Source of the DNA: Streptomyces antimycoticus
GTDB lineage: Bacteria > Actinomycetota > Actinomycetes > Streptomycetales > Streptomycetaceae
NCBI RefSeq assembly: GCF_005405925.1
Contig: NZ_BJHV01000001.1
Location: forward strand, 1,054,001 to 1,118,000
Direction of reading: 5' to 3'
DNA: 64,000 nt
The notes beneath the pieces are model-generated. The model was not told the DNA's origin and did not search any database. It saw nothing but the letters and a program-made list of their open reading frames with translations. Shown in pieces: positions 1 through 8,747 of this stretch; within the stretch, counting starts at the first letter, position 1, and each line of letters starts with the position of its first letter. Made by a program: the position numbers and the translations under genes.

Positions 1-243
1 CGTTCCGGTGCGCTCGTCCACGGTCCATGCGGTGCCCGGGACATCCAGGGATTCCACGGCCGAGGCGGCAGCGGACACGGACGTCGACACGGACGTGGAC
101 GGGGATGGGGACATGGACGGGGCGGTGGACGCGGAGGAAGCGGCCGCACTCGTGCCGACTGTCGCGAGGGCTGCCGTGGCGAACAGACCGGACATCGCGG
201 CGATCAGCCGACCACGTCTCCTGGTACGGCGTGCTGTTCTCAC
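1..243 (-). CDS. Secreted S1-family (streptogrisin-like) serine peptidase, 5' end only
   Basis: Only the first 81 codons lie in the window; the gene runs off the left edge. A GTG start at 243 is preceded six bases upstream by a strong AAGGAGG ribosome binding site. The product begins with a very basic n-region (about residues 2-13, rich in Arg), then a hydrophobic stretch with an Ala-rich end (about 14-36), a classical actinomycete signal peptide. A Ser/Thr/Pro/Val low-complexity linker follows, then VPGTAWTVDERTGT, which resembles the N-terminal strand seen in Streptomyces S1A peptidases and their pro-regions. The His-Asp-Ser triad would lie outside the window, so activity cannot be judged. 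Another exported protein sharing this fold start is possible. The gene is divergent from the PAS/SpoIIE gene. Confidence 0.6.
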   Translation of the reverse strand, partial: MRTARRTRRRGRLIAAMSGLFATAALATVGTSAAASSASTAPSMSPSPSTSVSTSVSAAASAVESLDVPGTAWTVDERTGT

Positions 244-344
244 CCGAACCTCCTTGAAAAGGCCGTCAGTTGGTCCAGCCGCCTCATTGTGCCCGCGTCC
301 GGGCGGACGCGTAACCCACCTTCCCGGGTCGTCGAGAACCACCC

Positions 345-368
345 TTGATCAGCACATTGATCGATCAA
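345..368. promoter_or_regulatory. TTGATC direct/inverted repeat between divergent genes
   Basis: In the 181-bp gap between the S1 peptidase and the PAS/SpoIIE gene there is a perfect 12-bp palindrome, TTGATCGATCAA (357-368). A further TTGATC copy lies just upstream (345-350). The placement suits an operator or overlapping promoter for the divergent pair. The cognate regulator is unknown. Confidence 0.35.
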
Positions 369-424
369 AACGATGTCGCGCTCTCCTTCTCGCCTACGAC
401 GAGGAGAATGTTATAAATGCCGTT

Positions 425-3106
425 ATGGGCAGATATGCTCGTGCGACTCGGAGTCGGCTGGGACCCTGGCCGCGGCTGCGGAGCGTCGCCGGGCAGGCGT
501 TCGTCCTGCAGCTTCTGCTGACCCTGGTTCTGGTGGCCGCCGCGGTGGTGGCCGTCGCGGCGGATGCCCATAAACACAGCACACTCGACGCTCGCCGACG
601 ATCCCTCGCGGTGGCCGAGACCCTCGCGCACTCCCCCGGAATGGCGCGGGCCATCAGCGACGACAAACCGACGCCGCAGCTGGAGTCCCATGCCGAGGCG
701 GCGCGGAAAGGCTCCGGCGTCGACAGCGTCGTCGTGTTCAACACTCATGGCATCCGCCTCACCCACCCCGAGACACCCTTGATCGGCAAGCGGATCGTCG
801 GACCGGCCGGGCTGGTGCGGGACGAGCTGAGCGGAAAGACGATCACGGAGACCTTCCGGGCCAGCCAGGGCCCGTCCGTCGTCTCGGCGGTCCCCGTCAC
901 CAGGGCCGACGGGGCCTTCATCGGCGGAGTGTCGGTCGGGGTCAAGGTGGAGAACGTGAACAGCGCGGTGGACCGCCGGCTGCCGCTGCTGCTCGGCAGC
1001 GGCGCCGGGGCGCTGGCCCTGGCCACGGGCGGAACGGCGCTGATGAGCGGGCGGGTGCGGCGGCAGACCCGTGGCCTGGGCACCGTGGAAATGCGGCGGA
1101 TGTACGAACACCATGACGCGGTGCTGCACTCGGTCCGCGAAGGGGTGCTGGTCCTGGCGGAGGACGGGCGGCTGCTGCTGGTCAATGACGAGGCCCGGGA
1201 GCTGCTCCGGCTGGCTCCGGACGCGGAGGGGCGGCACATCGGCGAGCTCGGCCTGGAACCGCACCTGGCCGAGCTGCTGGCGTCGGGACGGCGCGTCACG
1301 GACGAGGTGCACCCCTGCGGGGACCGGCTACTGGTGGTCAATATGCGCTCCACGGACCGTGCGGGCGATCCCGCCGGAAGCGTGGTGACGCTGAGGGACA
1401 CCACCGCGCTGCGGGTACTGTCCGGCCGGGCCGAGAAGGCCCGCGAGCGGCTGAAGCTGCTGTCCGACGCCGGGGTGCGGATCAGCTCCTCCCTGGAGCT
1501 GACGGGCACCGCCGAGCAGCTGGTGGACGTGGCCGTCCCCCGGTTCGCCGACATCGTCACCGTCGAACTGCTGGAACCCGTGCTGCGCGGCGAGGAGCCC
1601 GAGCCGCCGTACGAGCCACTGGCACCGCACCGGACCGCCGTGGGCGGGATTCCTCCCGAAGCCCCCGTCTTCCGCGTGGGCGAGCGGGTCGTCTACGCAT
1701 CCGCCACACCGCAGAGCCGGGCCGTGAAGGCCGGAGCCGCCGTCCTCCAGACCGATCCGACCGGCACCGCCGAGTGGCCGGCCGGATACGGTGCCGAGGC
1801 CCGGCACCTCCTCGACCGCGGGGTCCACTCGCTGATCACCGTCCCGTTGCGGTTCCGCGGCGTCACCCTCGGCCTGGCCACCTTCTGGCGGACACGGCGC
1901 GACGAGCCGTTCGACGAAGCGGATCTGGCGATCGCCGGGGAGCTGGCCGTGCGCACCGCCGTGTGTGTCGACAACGCCCGCCGCTACGCCCGCGAACACG
2001 CCATGGTCGCCGCCCTGCAGCGCACCCTCCTTCCCAGCCGGCTGCCCGATCAGGACGCCGTGGAGGTGGCATCCCGCTATCTGCCCGCGCAGGGGGCGGT
2101 GGGCGGAAGCTGGTTCGATGTGATCCCCCTCCCCGGCGCCCGGGTCGCGCTGGTCGCCGGGAAGGTGCCCGGGCAGGGTGTGCACGCCGCGGCCACGATG
2201 GGCCGACTGCGCACCGCGGTGCAGAACTTCTCGGCCCTGGACGTATCCCCCGACGAGATCATCTCCCATCTGGACGAACTGGTCACCCGTCTCGACCTGG
2301 AGCATGACCCCGACGCGCACGGCAGCCGGATCACCGGCGCCGGATGCCTGTACGCGATCCACGACTCGGTGTCGGGCCGGTGCACCCTGGCCCGGGCCGG
2401 CGATCCGGGCATCGTCCTGACCCGCCCGGACGGCACCGTGGACATCCCCGCGATACCCGCCTCCCCGCCCCTGGGCCACGGCGGAGAGCCCTTCGAGGCG
2501 GTCGGCCTCTCACTGCCCGCCGCGAGCCGCCTGGTGCTGTACACCAACGGTCTCCTCCAAGGCCCCGGCCGAACCGCGGGCACCGGCCTGGACCTGCTGC
2601 GCCGCGCCCTCGAGGCCGAGCCGGACCTCGGCCCGGACGAGACCTGCCGCAGTCTGTTCGACACCGTCCTTCCGGCCCGTCCGAGCGATGATGTCGCACT
2701 GCTGGTGGCCCGCACCCGTCTGCTCGACCCCAAGAACGTGGCCGAGTGGGATGTTCCGTTCGACTCGGCGGCGGTCGCGCCGATCCGCGCCACCTGCGCC
2801 CGGACACTACGGGCGTGGGGCCTGGAGGACGCCGTGTACGGGGCCGAGCTGGTCATCAGTGAACTGATCACCAATGCCCTGCGGTACGGCACACCTCCCG
2901 TGCGCCTACGGCTGCTGCGCGGCCGCGACCTGATCTGCGAGGTCTCCGACGGCAGCAGCACCTCGCCCCATCTGCGGCGGGCCGCGACCACCGACGAGGG
3001 CGGACGCGGACTGTTCCTCGTCGCCCAGTTCGCCCAGCGCTGGGGCACCCGCTACACCCCGTATGGCAAGGTCATCTGGGCGGAGACGGCCCTGGACGGC
3101 CGCTGA
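425..3106 (+). CDS. Membrane PAS-GAF-SpoIIE-ATPase regulator with degenerate PP2C domain
   Basis: This 893-residue protein has, in order: a transmembrane helix (about 22-47), an extracytoplasmic dCache/PDC-like sensor (about 50-180), a second helix (about 184-205), a PAS domain (about 225-330), a GAF domain (about 355-525), a SpoIIE-type PP2C phosphatase fold (about 535-760) and a C-terminal HATPase_c/anti-sigma kinase domain (about 775-893; N-box ELITNALRYG, then SDGSS and EGGRGLFLV). Such proteins normally sense a signal and adjust a sigma-factor partner-switch. In this one the PP2C metal sites read GGSWFD and GKVPGQG where active relatives have GGDWYD and GDVxGHG, so dephosphorylation is doubtful. 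The start at 425 was chosen because the upstream in-frame 139 codons look non-coding and this ATG leads straight into the first membrane segment. Its ribosome site GAGGAG (401-406) is rather far away. Confidence 0.85.
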   Translation: MGRYARATRSRLGPWPRLRSVAGQAFVLQLLLTLVLVAAAVVAVAADAHKHSTLDARRRSLAVAETLAHSPGMARAISDDKPTPQLESHAEAARKGSGVDSVVVFNTHGIRLTHPETPLIGKRIVGPAGLVRDELSGKTITETFRASQGPSVVSAVPVTRADGAFIGGVSVGVKVENVNSAVDRRLPLLLGSGAGALALATGGTALMSGRVRRQTRGLGTVEMRRMYEHHDAVLHSVREGVLVLAEDGRLLLVNDEARELLRLAPDAEGRHIGELGLEPHLAELLASGRRVTDEVHPCGDRLLVVNMRSTDRAGDPAGSVVTLRDTTALRVLSGRAEKARERLKLLSDAGVRISSSLELTGTAEQLVDVAVPRFADIVTVELLEPVLRGEEPEPPYEPLAPHRTAVGGIPPEAPVFRVGERVVYASATPQSRAVKAGAAVLQTDPTGTAEWPAGYGAEARHLLDRGVHSLITVPLRFRGVTLGLATFWRTRRDEPFDEADLAIAGELAVRTAVCVDNARRYAREHAMVAALQRTLLPSRLPDQDAVEVASRYLPAQGAVGGSWFDVIPLPGARVALVAGKVPGQGVHAAATMGRLRTAVQNFSALDVSPDEIISHLDELVTRLDLEHDPDAHGSRITGAGCLYAIHDSVSGRCTLARAGDPGIVLTRPDGTVDIPAIPASPPLGHGGEPFEAVGLSLPAASRLVLYTNGLLQGPGRTAGTGLDLLRRALEAEPDLGPDETCRSLFDTVLPARPSDDVALLVARTRLLDPKNVAEWDVPFDSAAVAPIRATCARTLRAWGLEDAVYGAELVISELITNALRYGTPPVRLRLLRGRDLICEVSDGSSTSPHLRRAATTDEGGRGLFLVAQFAQRWGTRYTPYGKVIWAETALDGR

Positions 3107-3249
3107 CGCCGGGAGTCGCACGCCTCGGGCCCCGGTATCCGGCGCCGGAAACACCATGTCCGAATCCCGCCAGCTTTCCGCTTCCGAAAGCCGCATGCTG
3201 GGACCAGCGCACGACAGAACAGCGAGAAGAAGAGAGAGGGACCACAGCC

Positions 3250-3755
3250 ATGACGGTCCACACGACGATCGACAGCCCGCTCGGCGAGCTGCTGCTGGTG
3301 GGCGAGAGGTCCGCCACCGCGCCCGGGGCACCGCGCTGCTTTCCCTGTCCGTGCCCGGCCAGAAGGGCGGGGCCGTCGTCCAGGACGGCTGGAGCGAGGA
3401 TGCCGAGGCGTTCACCGAGATCATCTCCCAGCTGCGCGCGTACTTCGACGGCAAGCGCGTCCGGTTCGACATCCAGTGCGTCGAGGGCGGTACGGACTTC
3501 CAGCGCAGGGTCTGGCAGGCACTGGAGACCATTCCGTACGGCACCACGGTCAGCTACGGCGACATCGCGCGGCAGATCGGCGCCCCGCGCACGGCGGTTC
3601 GCTCCGTCGGCACCGCGATCGGCCGCAATCCGCTGCTGGTCGTACGGCCCTGCCACCGCGTCATCGGCGCCACCGGCGCACTGACCGGCTACGCGGGCGG
3701 GCTGGAGCGCAAGCAGCGACTCCTCGTTCACGAAGGCGCGCTCCAGACCCTCTGA
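3250..3755 (+). CDS. ogt: Methylated-DNA--protein-cysteine methyltransferase, apparent frameshift
   Basis: This is an O6-alkylguanine-DNA alkyltransferase, a suicidal repair protein that moves the alkyl group to its own cysteine. The N-terminus MTVHTTIDSPLGELLLVGE reads from ATG 3250 (ribosome site GAGAGGGA). The remainder, with the active-site motif PCHRV and the helix-turn-helix segment YGDIARQIGAPRTAV, reads one frame back. The switch falls at a G4 run (3325-3328); one extra G would restore a 168-residue protein of normal family length. Either the assembly lost a base or the gene is a recent pseudogene; the intact 3' part argues for the former. It leads an alkylation-repair group with the following two genes. 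Confidence 0.85.
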
Positions 3756-3806
3756 GCATGGGCCTCGCACCCACCGGTCGAGGCCCGCACCGTGCCCTTC
3801 CCGGAT

Positions 3807-3857
3807 CCCGGAGAACACCGATGAGCACGACCCCGGAGAAACACCGATGAGCACCAC
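3807..3857 (+). repeat. Duplicated translation-start region with 9-codon upstream ORF
   Basis: The segment CCCGGAGAACACCGATGAGC (from 3807) is repeated almost exactly from 3832, with one extra A. Each copy has its own GGAGAA ribosome site and ATG. The first ATG (3821) opens a nine-codon ORF, MSTTPEKHR, whose TGA overlaps the second ATG (3847) as ATGA, so the mini-ORF is translationally linked to the oxygenase gene. Confidence 0.6.
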
Positions 3858-4575
3858 GACCGACACCGCACGTCTCCACCAGCGCGTGGCCGCGGCCGAC
3901 TGGACACATCTGGCCGAAGAGCTGGACACCCACGGGTGCGCGCTCACTCCACGGCTGCTGACCCCCGCCCAGTGCGCCCGTATCGCCGGGCTCTATGAGC
4001 GGGAGGAGCGGTTCAGGAGCACGATCGACATGGCCCGCCACCGCTTCGGCTCCGGTCAGTACCGCTATTTCACCCATGACCTGCCCGAACCGGTCGCCGA
4101 GCTGCGCGCCGCGCTCTATCCACGGCTGCTGACCATCGCCCGTGACTGGGCGGAGCGGCTCGGCCGCCCGGCGCCCTGGCCGGACAGCCTGGAGAAGTGG
4201 CTGGCCATGTGCCACGAGGCCGGACAGGACCGCTCCGCGCAGATCCTGCTGCGCTACGGCCCCGGCGACTGGAACGCCCTGCACCGGGACGTGTTCGGCG
4301 ACATGCTCTTTCCGCTTCAGGTGGTGATCGGGCTGGACGCGTACGGCACGGACTACACGGGCGGGGAGTTCCTGCTGGTCGAGCAGCGGCCCCGTGCCCA
4401 GTCCCGGGGCACCACGGCCGTACTCCAGCAGGGCCACGGGCTGATCTTCACCACCCGTGACCGCCCCGTGGCCACCAAGCGGGGCTGGTCGGCCGGTGTG
4501 ATGCGGCACGGGGTCAGCACGGTGCGCTCCGGGCGCCGCCACGCACTGGGCCTGGTCTTCCACGACGCGGCCTGA
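3847..4575 (+). CDS. 2OG-Fe(II) oxygenase (COG3826-like)
   Basis: The protein is 242 residues, soluble, with a 2-oxoglutarate/Fe(II) dioxygenase signature: H146-R-D148 (in ALHRDVFGD), a distal His221 (MRHGVSTV) and Arg230 for 2OG binding. It resembles the uncharacterised COG3826/Oxygenase-NA family, which in actinomycetes is commonly found beside ogt/ada and alkB genes and is thought to belong to the alkylation-damage response. The substrate is not known. The ATG at 3847 has its own GGAGAA site and overlaps the stop of the nine-codon upstream ORF. It sits between ogt and alkB on the same strand, presumably one operon. Confidence 0.85.
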   Translation: MSTTTDTARLHQRVAAADWTHLAEELDTHGCALTPRLLTPAQCARIAGLYEREERFRSTIDMARHRFGSGQYRYFTHDLPEPVAELRAALYPRLLTIARDWAERLGRPAPWPDSLEKWLAMCHEAGQDRSAQILLRYGPGDWNALHRDVFGDMLFPLQVVIGLDAYGTDYTGGEFLLVEQRPRAQSRGTTAVLQQGHGLIFTTRDRPVATKRGWSAGVMRHGVSTVRSGRRHALGLVFHDAA

Positions 4576-4610
4576 CGCCGCGGCCGGAACACCTCCGCCG
4601 CCGGCATCAC

Positions 4611-4687
4611 GGCCGAACCCACCGCCTCACCGCGCGGCCCGAACCCACCGCCTCACAGTGCGGCCCGAACCCACCGCCTCACAGTGC
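4611..4687. repeat. 26-bp tandem repeat, three copies
   Basis: There are two perfect copies (4636-4661, 4662-4687) of a 26-bp unit starting GGCCCGAACCCACCGCCTCA, preceded by a slightly diverged 25-bp copy (4611-4635). They fill most of the gap between the oxygenase stop and alkB. No open frame or hairpin explains them; they may be slipped-strand duplications. Confidence 0.85.
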
Positions 4688-4750
4688 GGCCCGCCATCGC
4701 CAACCCACATCGCGGCCCGACACCACCAACCCGCTCGCGGAGAACCCCGT

Positions 4751-5442
4751 ATGAACGCCCTGATCCCCGCCCGCGCCTCGAAGTGGCCCCCGGCGCCGTC
4801 CATGTGCCGGGCTGGCTCACCCTCGAACAGCAGCGGGAGCTGGTCATCGCCTGCCGGGGCTGGGCCACGGGCCCGGTCCCCATCCGGCACACCAAGCTGC
4901 CGCGCGGGGGCGTCATGTCGGTGCGGACGGTATGCATCGGCTGGCACTGGCAGCCCTATGCGTACACCCGCACCGCCGACGATGTGAACGGCGCCCGGGT
5001 CGCCGAATTCCCGGACTGGATGGTCGAGTTGGGCCGTCGTGCCCTGGCCGACGCATACGACGACGAGACGGCCGGTGAGGGCTACACCCCCGACACCGCA
5101 CTCATCAACTTCTACGACGCCCAGGCGAAACTCGGCATGCACCAGGACAAGGACGAGCGGTCATCCGCCCCGGTGGTCTCGCTCACTATCGGCGACAGCT
5201 GCGTCTTCCGCTTCGGCAACACCGAGACCCGTACCAAGCCGTACACCGACCTCGAACTCGGCTCCGGGGATCTGTTCGTCTTCGGAGGCCCCTCCCGTTA
5301 CGCCTACCATGCCGTCCCCAAGATCCTGCCCGGAACCGGCGACCCGGCCACCGGACTGCGGTCCGGACGGCTGAACATCACGATGCGGGTCACCGGCCTG
5401 GCCGATCCGGTGTCGTTCAGCGATCACCCCGCGGGCCGCTGA
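4751..5442 (+). CDS. alkB: AlkB-type alpha-ketoglutarate-dependent dioxygenase, apparent frameshift near start
   Basis: This is an oxidative DNA/RNA demethylase that repairs 1-methyladenine and 3-methylcytosine. The conserved core is complete: iron ligands in LGMHQDKDE (HxD) and YAYHAV, and the 2OG-binding RLNITMR. The best start, ATG 4751 with GGAGAA upstream, reads MNALIP and then goes out of frame at a C4 run (4765-4768). One additional C would join it to PRPRLEVAPGAVHVPGWL and give 230 residues, close to E. coli AlkB. The alternative in-frame start further upstream would include repeat-derived residues and lacks a good ribosome site. Its 3' end overlaps the convergent P450 gene by 19 bp. 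Confidence 0.87.
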
Positions 5443-6620
5443 GCCTCGAACTCGACGGGGAGCGCGGTCAGCGAGCGGATGAACGGGTTCTTGCTGTGGC
5501 TGATCTCGGAGGCGGGAACGCCCAGCCGAAGACCGGGGAACCGCCGGACCAGGCTCTCCAGGGCGATCTGCCCCTCCACCCTGGCCAGTGGCGCACCGAT
5601 GCAGTAGTGAATGCCATGGCCGAACTGGAGATGCATACCGGAGTCCCTCGTCAGGTCCAGCCGCTCGCCATCGGCGAAGTGTGCCGGGTCGGAGTGTGCG
5701 GCATCCATGTCCAGAAGCACCTGGTCGCCGGCGCGGATTTGTGCGGGGCCGATCTCCACGTCCTCGTTGGCGAAGCGCACGACGAGGATGCCCGGACCGG
5801 CGTGCCGGAGCAGCTCCTCCAGGCCGCGCCCGGCCAGTTCGGGGTCCTTGCGCAGCAGCTCCAGCTGGTCCGGCCGGGACAGCAGGGAGAAGACCGCGTT
5901 GCTGATGAAGCTGCCGGTCAGCTCGTACCCGGCGATCAGCATCATCCGTGCGGTGGCGACCACTTCGCGGTGGCTGAGCCGGTCGTCCTCGTGTGCGGAC
6001 ATCAGATCGCTGATCAGGTCGTCCTCCGGGGCCTTCCGTCTGGCCTCGGCGAGATCCTCCATGTACGTCCACAGCTTGGTGGCGGCGTCCTGGGAGCGTG
6101 CGGCGGTGTCCGGGTCCAGCGGGGGCGTGAGCATCAGATCGGCCCACTGGTGGAATTCGGTGCGGTCCGCGATGGGCACGCCGAGGAGTTCACAGATCAC
6201 CTGCATGGGCAGCGGGATGGCCAGCGCGGTGACGAGATCGGCCTGGCCGTCGACGGCGATCCGGTCCAGCAGGGTGTCGGTGATCTCCTGCACCCGCGGC
6301 CGCAGGCTCTCCACCCTGCGGGTCGTGAACGCCTTGGCCAGCAGCCTGCGCAGCCGGGTGTGCTGGGGCGGATTGGTGCCGGGCAGCGTGTCCTCGAACA
6401 GCCCGCTCACCGGAGTGGTCTGGCCCTGGGAGGCGGCGTAGGCGGCGGCCGGGCTCATGCCGGGGTGTCCGAGGCAGTCCCGGACCTCCTCGTATCGGGA
6501 GACGAGCCACGCCGTCGTGCCGTTCATCGTGATCTGCCGCGGCGGGCCGTGCTTGCGCAGTTCGTCCGCGACGGTCTTCGGGTCGAGGATGCGAAGTTCT
6601 TCTTCGGAGGTGTCAGCCAT
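5424..6620 (-). CDS. Cytochrome P450, probable ansamycin tailoring oxidase
   Basis: This 398-residue bacterial class I P450 has the heme-thiolate motif FGHGIHYCIGAPLAR, the ExxR pair in GLEELLRH and the P450 architecture of CYP105/107-like actinomycete enzymes. The I-helix reads AGYELT, so the usual acid-Thr pair (AGxxT) has Leu where Thr is expected, with a Thr one place later; some macrolide P450s also vary here. It is the last gene of the PKS transcription unit, 29 bp after the luciferase-like monooxygenase, so hydroxylation or epoxidation of the ansa chain is the natural guess. No ferredoxin gene is adjacent. The AGGAG site lies about 14 bases before the ATG, longer than usual. Confidence 0.85.
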   Translation of the reverse strand: MADTSEEELRILDPKTVADELRKHGPPRQITMNGTTAWLVSRYEEVRDCLGHPGMSPAAAYAASQGQTTPVSGLFEDTLPGTNPPQHTRLRRLLAKAFTTRRVESLRPRVQEITDTLLDRIAVDGQADLVTALAIPLPMQVICELLGVPIADRTEFHQWADLMLTPPLDPDTAARSQDAATKLWTYMEDLAEARRKAPEDDLISDLMSAHEDDRLSHREVVATARMMLIAGYELTGSFISNAVFSLLSRPDQLELLRKDPELAGRGLEELLRHAGPGILVVRFANEDVEIGPAQIRAGDQVLLDMDAAHSDPAHFADGERLDLTRDSGMHLQFGHGIHYCIGAPLARVEGQIALESLVRRFPGLRLGVPASEISHSKNPFIRSLTALPVEFEAQRPAG

Positions 6621-6649
6621 GGTGGTATCGCGTTCTCCTTCTGTGGGTG

Positions 6650-7875
6650 TCAGCTCTGGCTACGGGCGGGGATGATGTAGTCGGGGTCGGCCGTCCGTGG
6701 CGGCTCGCGCCGGGCCATGGCGGCATCGATGGCGGGCCGGAGCCGGGCCGCCTTCAGCCGTTCGGCGGTCTCATCGCGCTCCTTGAACTCCGGCATCACC
6801 TCGTTGGCGAAGAGCTCCAGCGACTCGCAGATGTGCTCGTGCGGGGTGCCACCGCCCTGGACGAGGAAGATCGCCTGGTCCAGCCCGGCCTCCTCGTGCA
6901 GCCGCAGGAAGTCGCGTATCTGGCGCGGAGTGCCCACCGCCCCCGGGCCGGATTGCCCAGCGGCATACCGGGCTTGCCGAAGGAGGAGCGGCCCATGCCA
7001 CGCTGGTCGCGGTCACGCTGGAACTCCTCCCACAGCCGGGTGCGGCCCGGTGCGGCGGTGCCGAAGCCCGCGTAGAAGCCGAGGCCGAAGTTGAAGAACT
7101 GAACACCGTCGACGGCGCGTTCCACCGCCGTGGTCTCATCCTGGTGGCAGAACATCGGAATGGTCGCGGCGATCTGCGCGTTGACCGCGAACCCGGCGGG
7201 TACGCAGTCCGCCGACTCGATGCCCGAGTAGTAGGCGTCAACCCATGTCTTGGTCTCGGCCGGTCCGAAGAAGGAGAAGTTCAGCGCGCCGAGCCCCTTG
7301 GCGGCCGCGATGCGGATCGCGTCCCGGTTTCCGCAGGCCATCCACATCGGCGGATGTGGCTTCTGCCGGGGCTTGGGCAGCACATTGCGGACCGGAGCGG
7401 AAACGTACTTGCCCTCGCATCCGGCGAAGGGCTCCTCGACGAACATCCGGGCGACGGCGTCCACCGCCTCCGCCCACTGGTCCCGTTTGCCGGAGCGCTC
7501 CACGCCGAACCCGCCCAGCTCGGTGGGGGTGGTGGACTCGCCCGTGCCGAAATCCACCCGTCCGCCGGAGAGCAGATCCAGCGTGGCGATCCGCTCGGCG
7601 ACCCGGGCCGTCGGATTGAACCTCGGCGGCATCAGAGCGACCGCGTGGCCGATACGGATGCGGCTGGTGCGCTGACTGACCGCGCCGAGGAACACCTCGG
7701 GCGCGGACATGTGCGAGTACTCCTCCAGGAAATGGTGCTCAGGACACCACACGTGGTCGAAGCCGAGCCGGTCGGCCAGCTCGATCTCGTCCAACATGTC
7801 TTTGAACAGGCGGTGTTCGGAGTCCTGGGTCCAGGGTCGGGGCAGCTGCGCCCCGTACAGCAAACCGAATTTCAT
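6650..7875 (-). CDS. Luciferase-like (LLM) flavin-dependent monooxygenase, apparent frameshift
   Basis: This bacterial-luciferase-family protein uses reduced FMN supplied by a partner reductase. The N-terminal part (MKFGLLYGAQLPRPW, WCPEHHF, GHAVALMPPRFNPTARVAERIATLD) is typical. The reading frame breaks at a C5/G5 run (6940-6944) and continues as AVGTPRQIRDFL to the stop at 6650. With one restored G the protein is 408 residues, a normal length. Family members include type II Baeyer-Villiger monooxygenases. Because modules 6-7 leave a ketone at C5 of the predicted chain, this gene is a good candidate for inserting the ester oxygen found in hygrocin-type ansamycins (inference). It lies between the amide synthase (66-bp gap) and the P450. 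Confidence 0.82.
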
Positions 7876-7941
7876 GGCGCATCACTCTCATCTGCTGGTC
7901 GTCGGCCGCGGGCCGGGACGGGGATGGCGGCACCGGCTCGG

Positions 7942-8696
7942 TCAGTCGCGACCGTCCCAGTACGTGTCGAGCACCTGGGCGCGCTGTTCCGGATCGACGA
8001 GGAGGGTGACCTTCTCATGGCCGTCCTCCACGATCGTGAACATGTTGTTGGTGAGGAAGACCTGCCCCTTGTCGATGACGCGCCGCCGCCGGCGCATCGC
8101 CGCCAGGATGGCCGGGCCGTTGCCCTCACCGACCCCGGCCCAGGCCTCATAGGACCTGGGCTCGGTGGTGAACCGGTAGGTGGTGCGCCAGTCGTGCTCC
8201 AGCGTCTTGGCCTGCAGTACGAGATAGCCGTCCCGCCGGATCAGCCGGAACGCGCAGCCGTACTGCCACTGCACCTCCTTCGACAGGCGCAGCGGCTCGA
8301 TGAAGCAGAGACCGGCATGCCCCACGTCGGCCAGCCACTCCTGCCCGTCGATACGAACGAGCATCAGCATGTGCTCGGGGTCGGGGGCGAAGATGTCACC
8401 GGGCAGATACGTGCCACCGCTGATGACGTCCAGGTCATAGCCCAGCTCGCGGAGCAGCCGGGCGAACAGGGTGTTCAGCTCCAGGCACATCCCCCGGCGC
8501 CGGTCGGCACGATGGCCTCGAATGCCTTGTCGATATCGATGTCGGCCATGTTCTCCGCGCTGAGGCGGTGCGTGTGATGAGTGTCGTAGGGGACCGCCAT
8601 CAGATGGCTGCGGTGCAACTGCCGCAGATTCGGCAGGGTGGGGGCGGGCCGCTGGGAAAACCCCAGATGCGCCAGGTACGTGTCCGTGCTGAACAT
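7942..8696 (-). CDS. Amide synthase (arylamine N-acetyltransferase fold, RifF-like), apparent frameshift
   Basis: Ansamycin PKSs end without a thioesterase; an NAT-fold enzyme takes the finished chain from the last ACP and closes the macrolactam with the aryl amine of the AHBA starter. The gene directly follows PKS E (51-bp gap), which itself has no TE. The N-terminus MFSTDTYLAHLGFSQRP starts at 8696. The frame breaks at a C5/G5 run (8491-8495), exactly at the catalytic motif, and resumes as GMCLELNTLFARLLRELGYD. One restored G gives 251 residues, as expected for RifF homologues. The triad is visible: Cys in GMCLELN, His in EHMLMLV, Asp in ADVGHAG. Confidence 0.9.
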
Positions 8697-8747
8697 GTGC
8701 GATCCCTTTCGCTGCGGGTCCGGCTGAACCGGGCAGGTGTGTCGGAC

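Noticed and set aside
8..424. Upstream extension of the PAS/SpoIIE gene from position 8
   Set aside because: The 139 extra codons cover the oppositely oriented S1 peptidase start and its strong ribosome site, and read as low-complexity Asp/Gly sequence.
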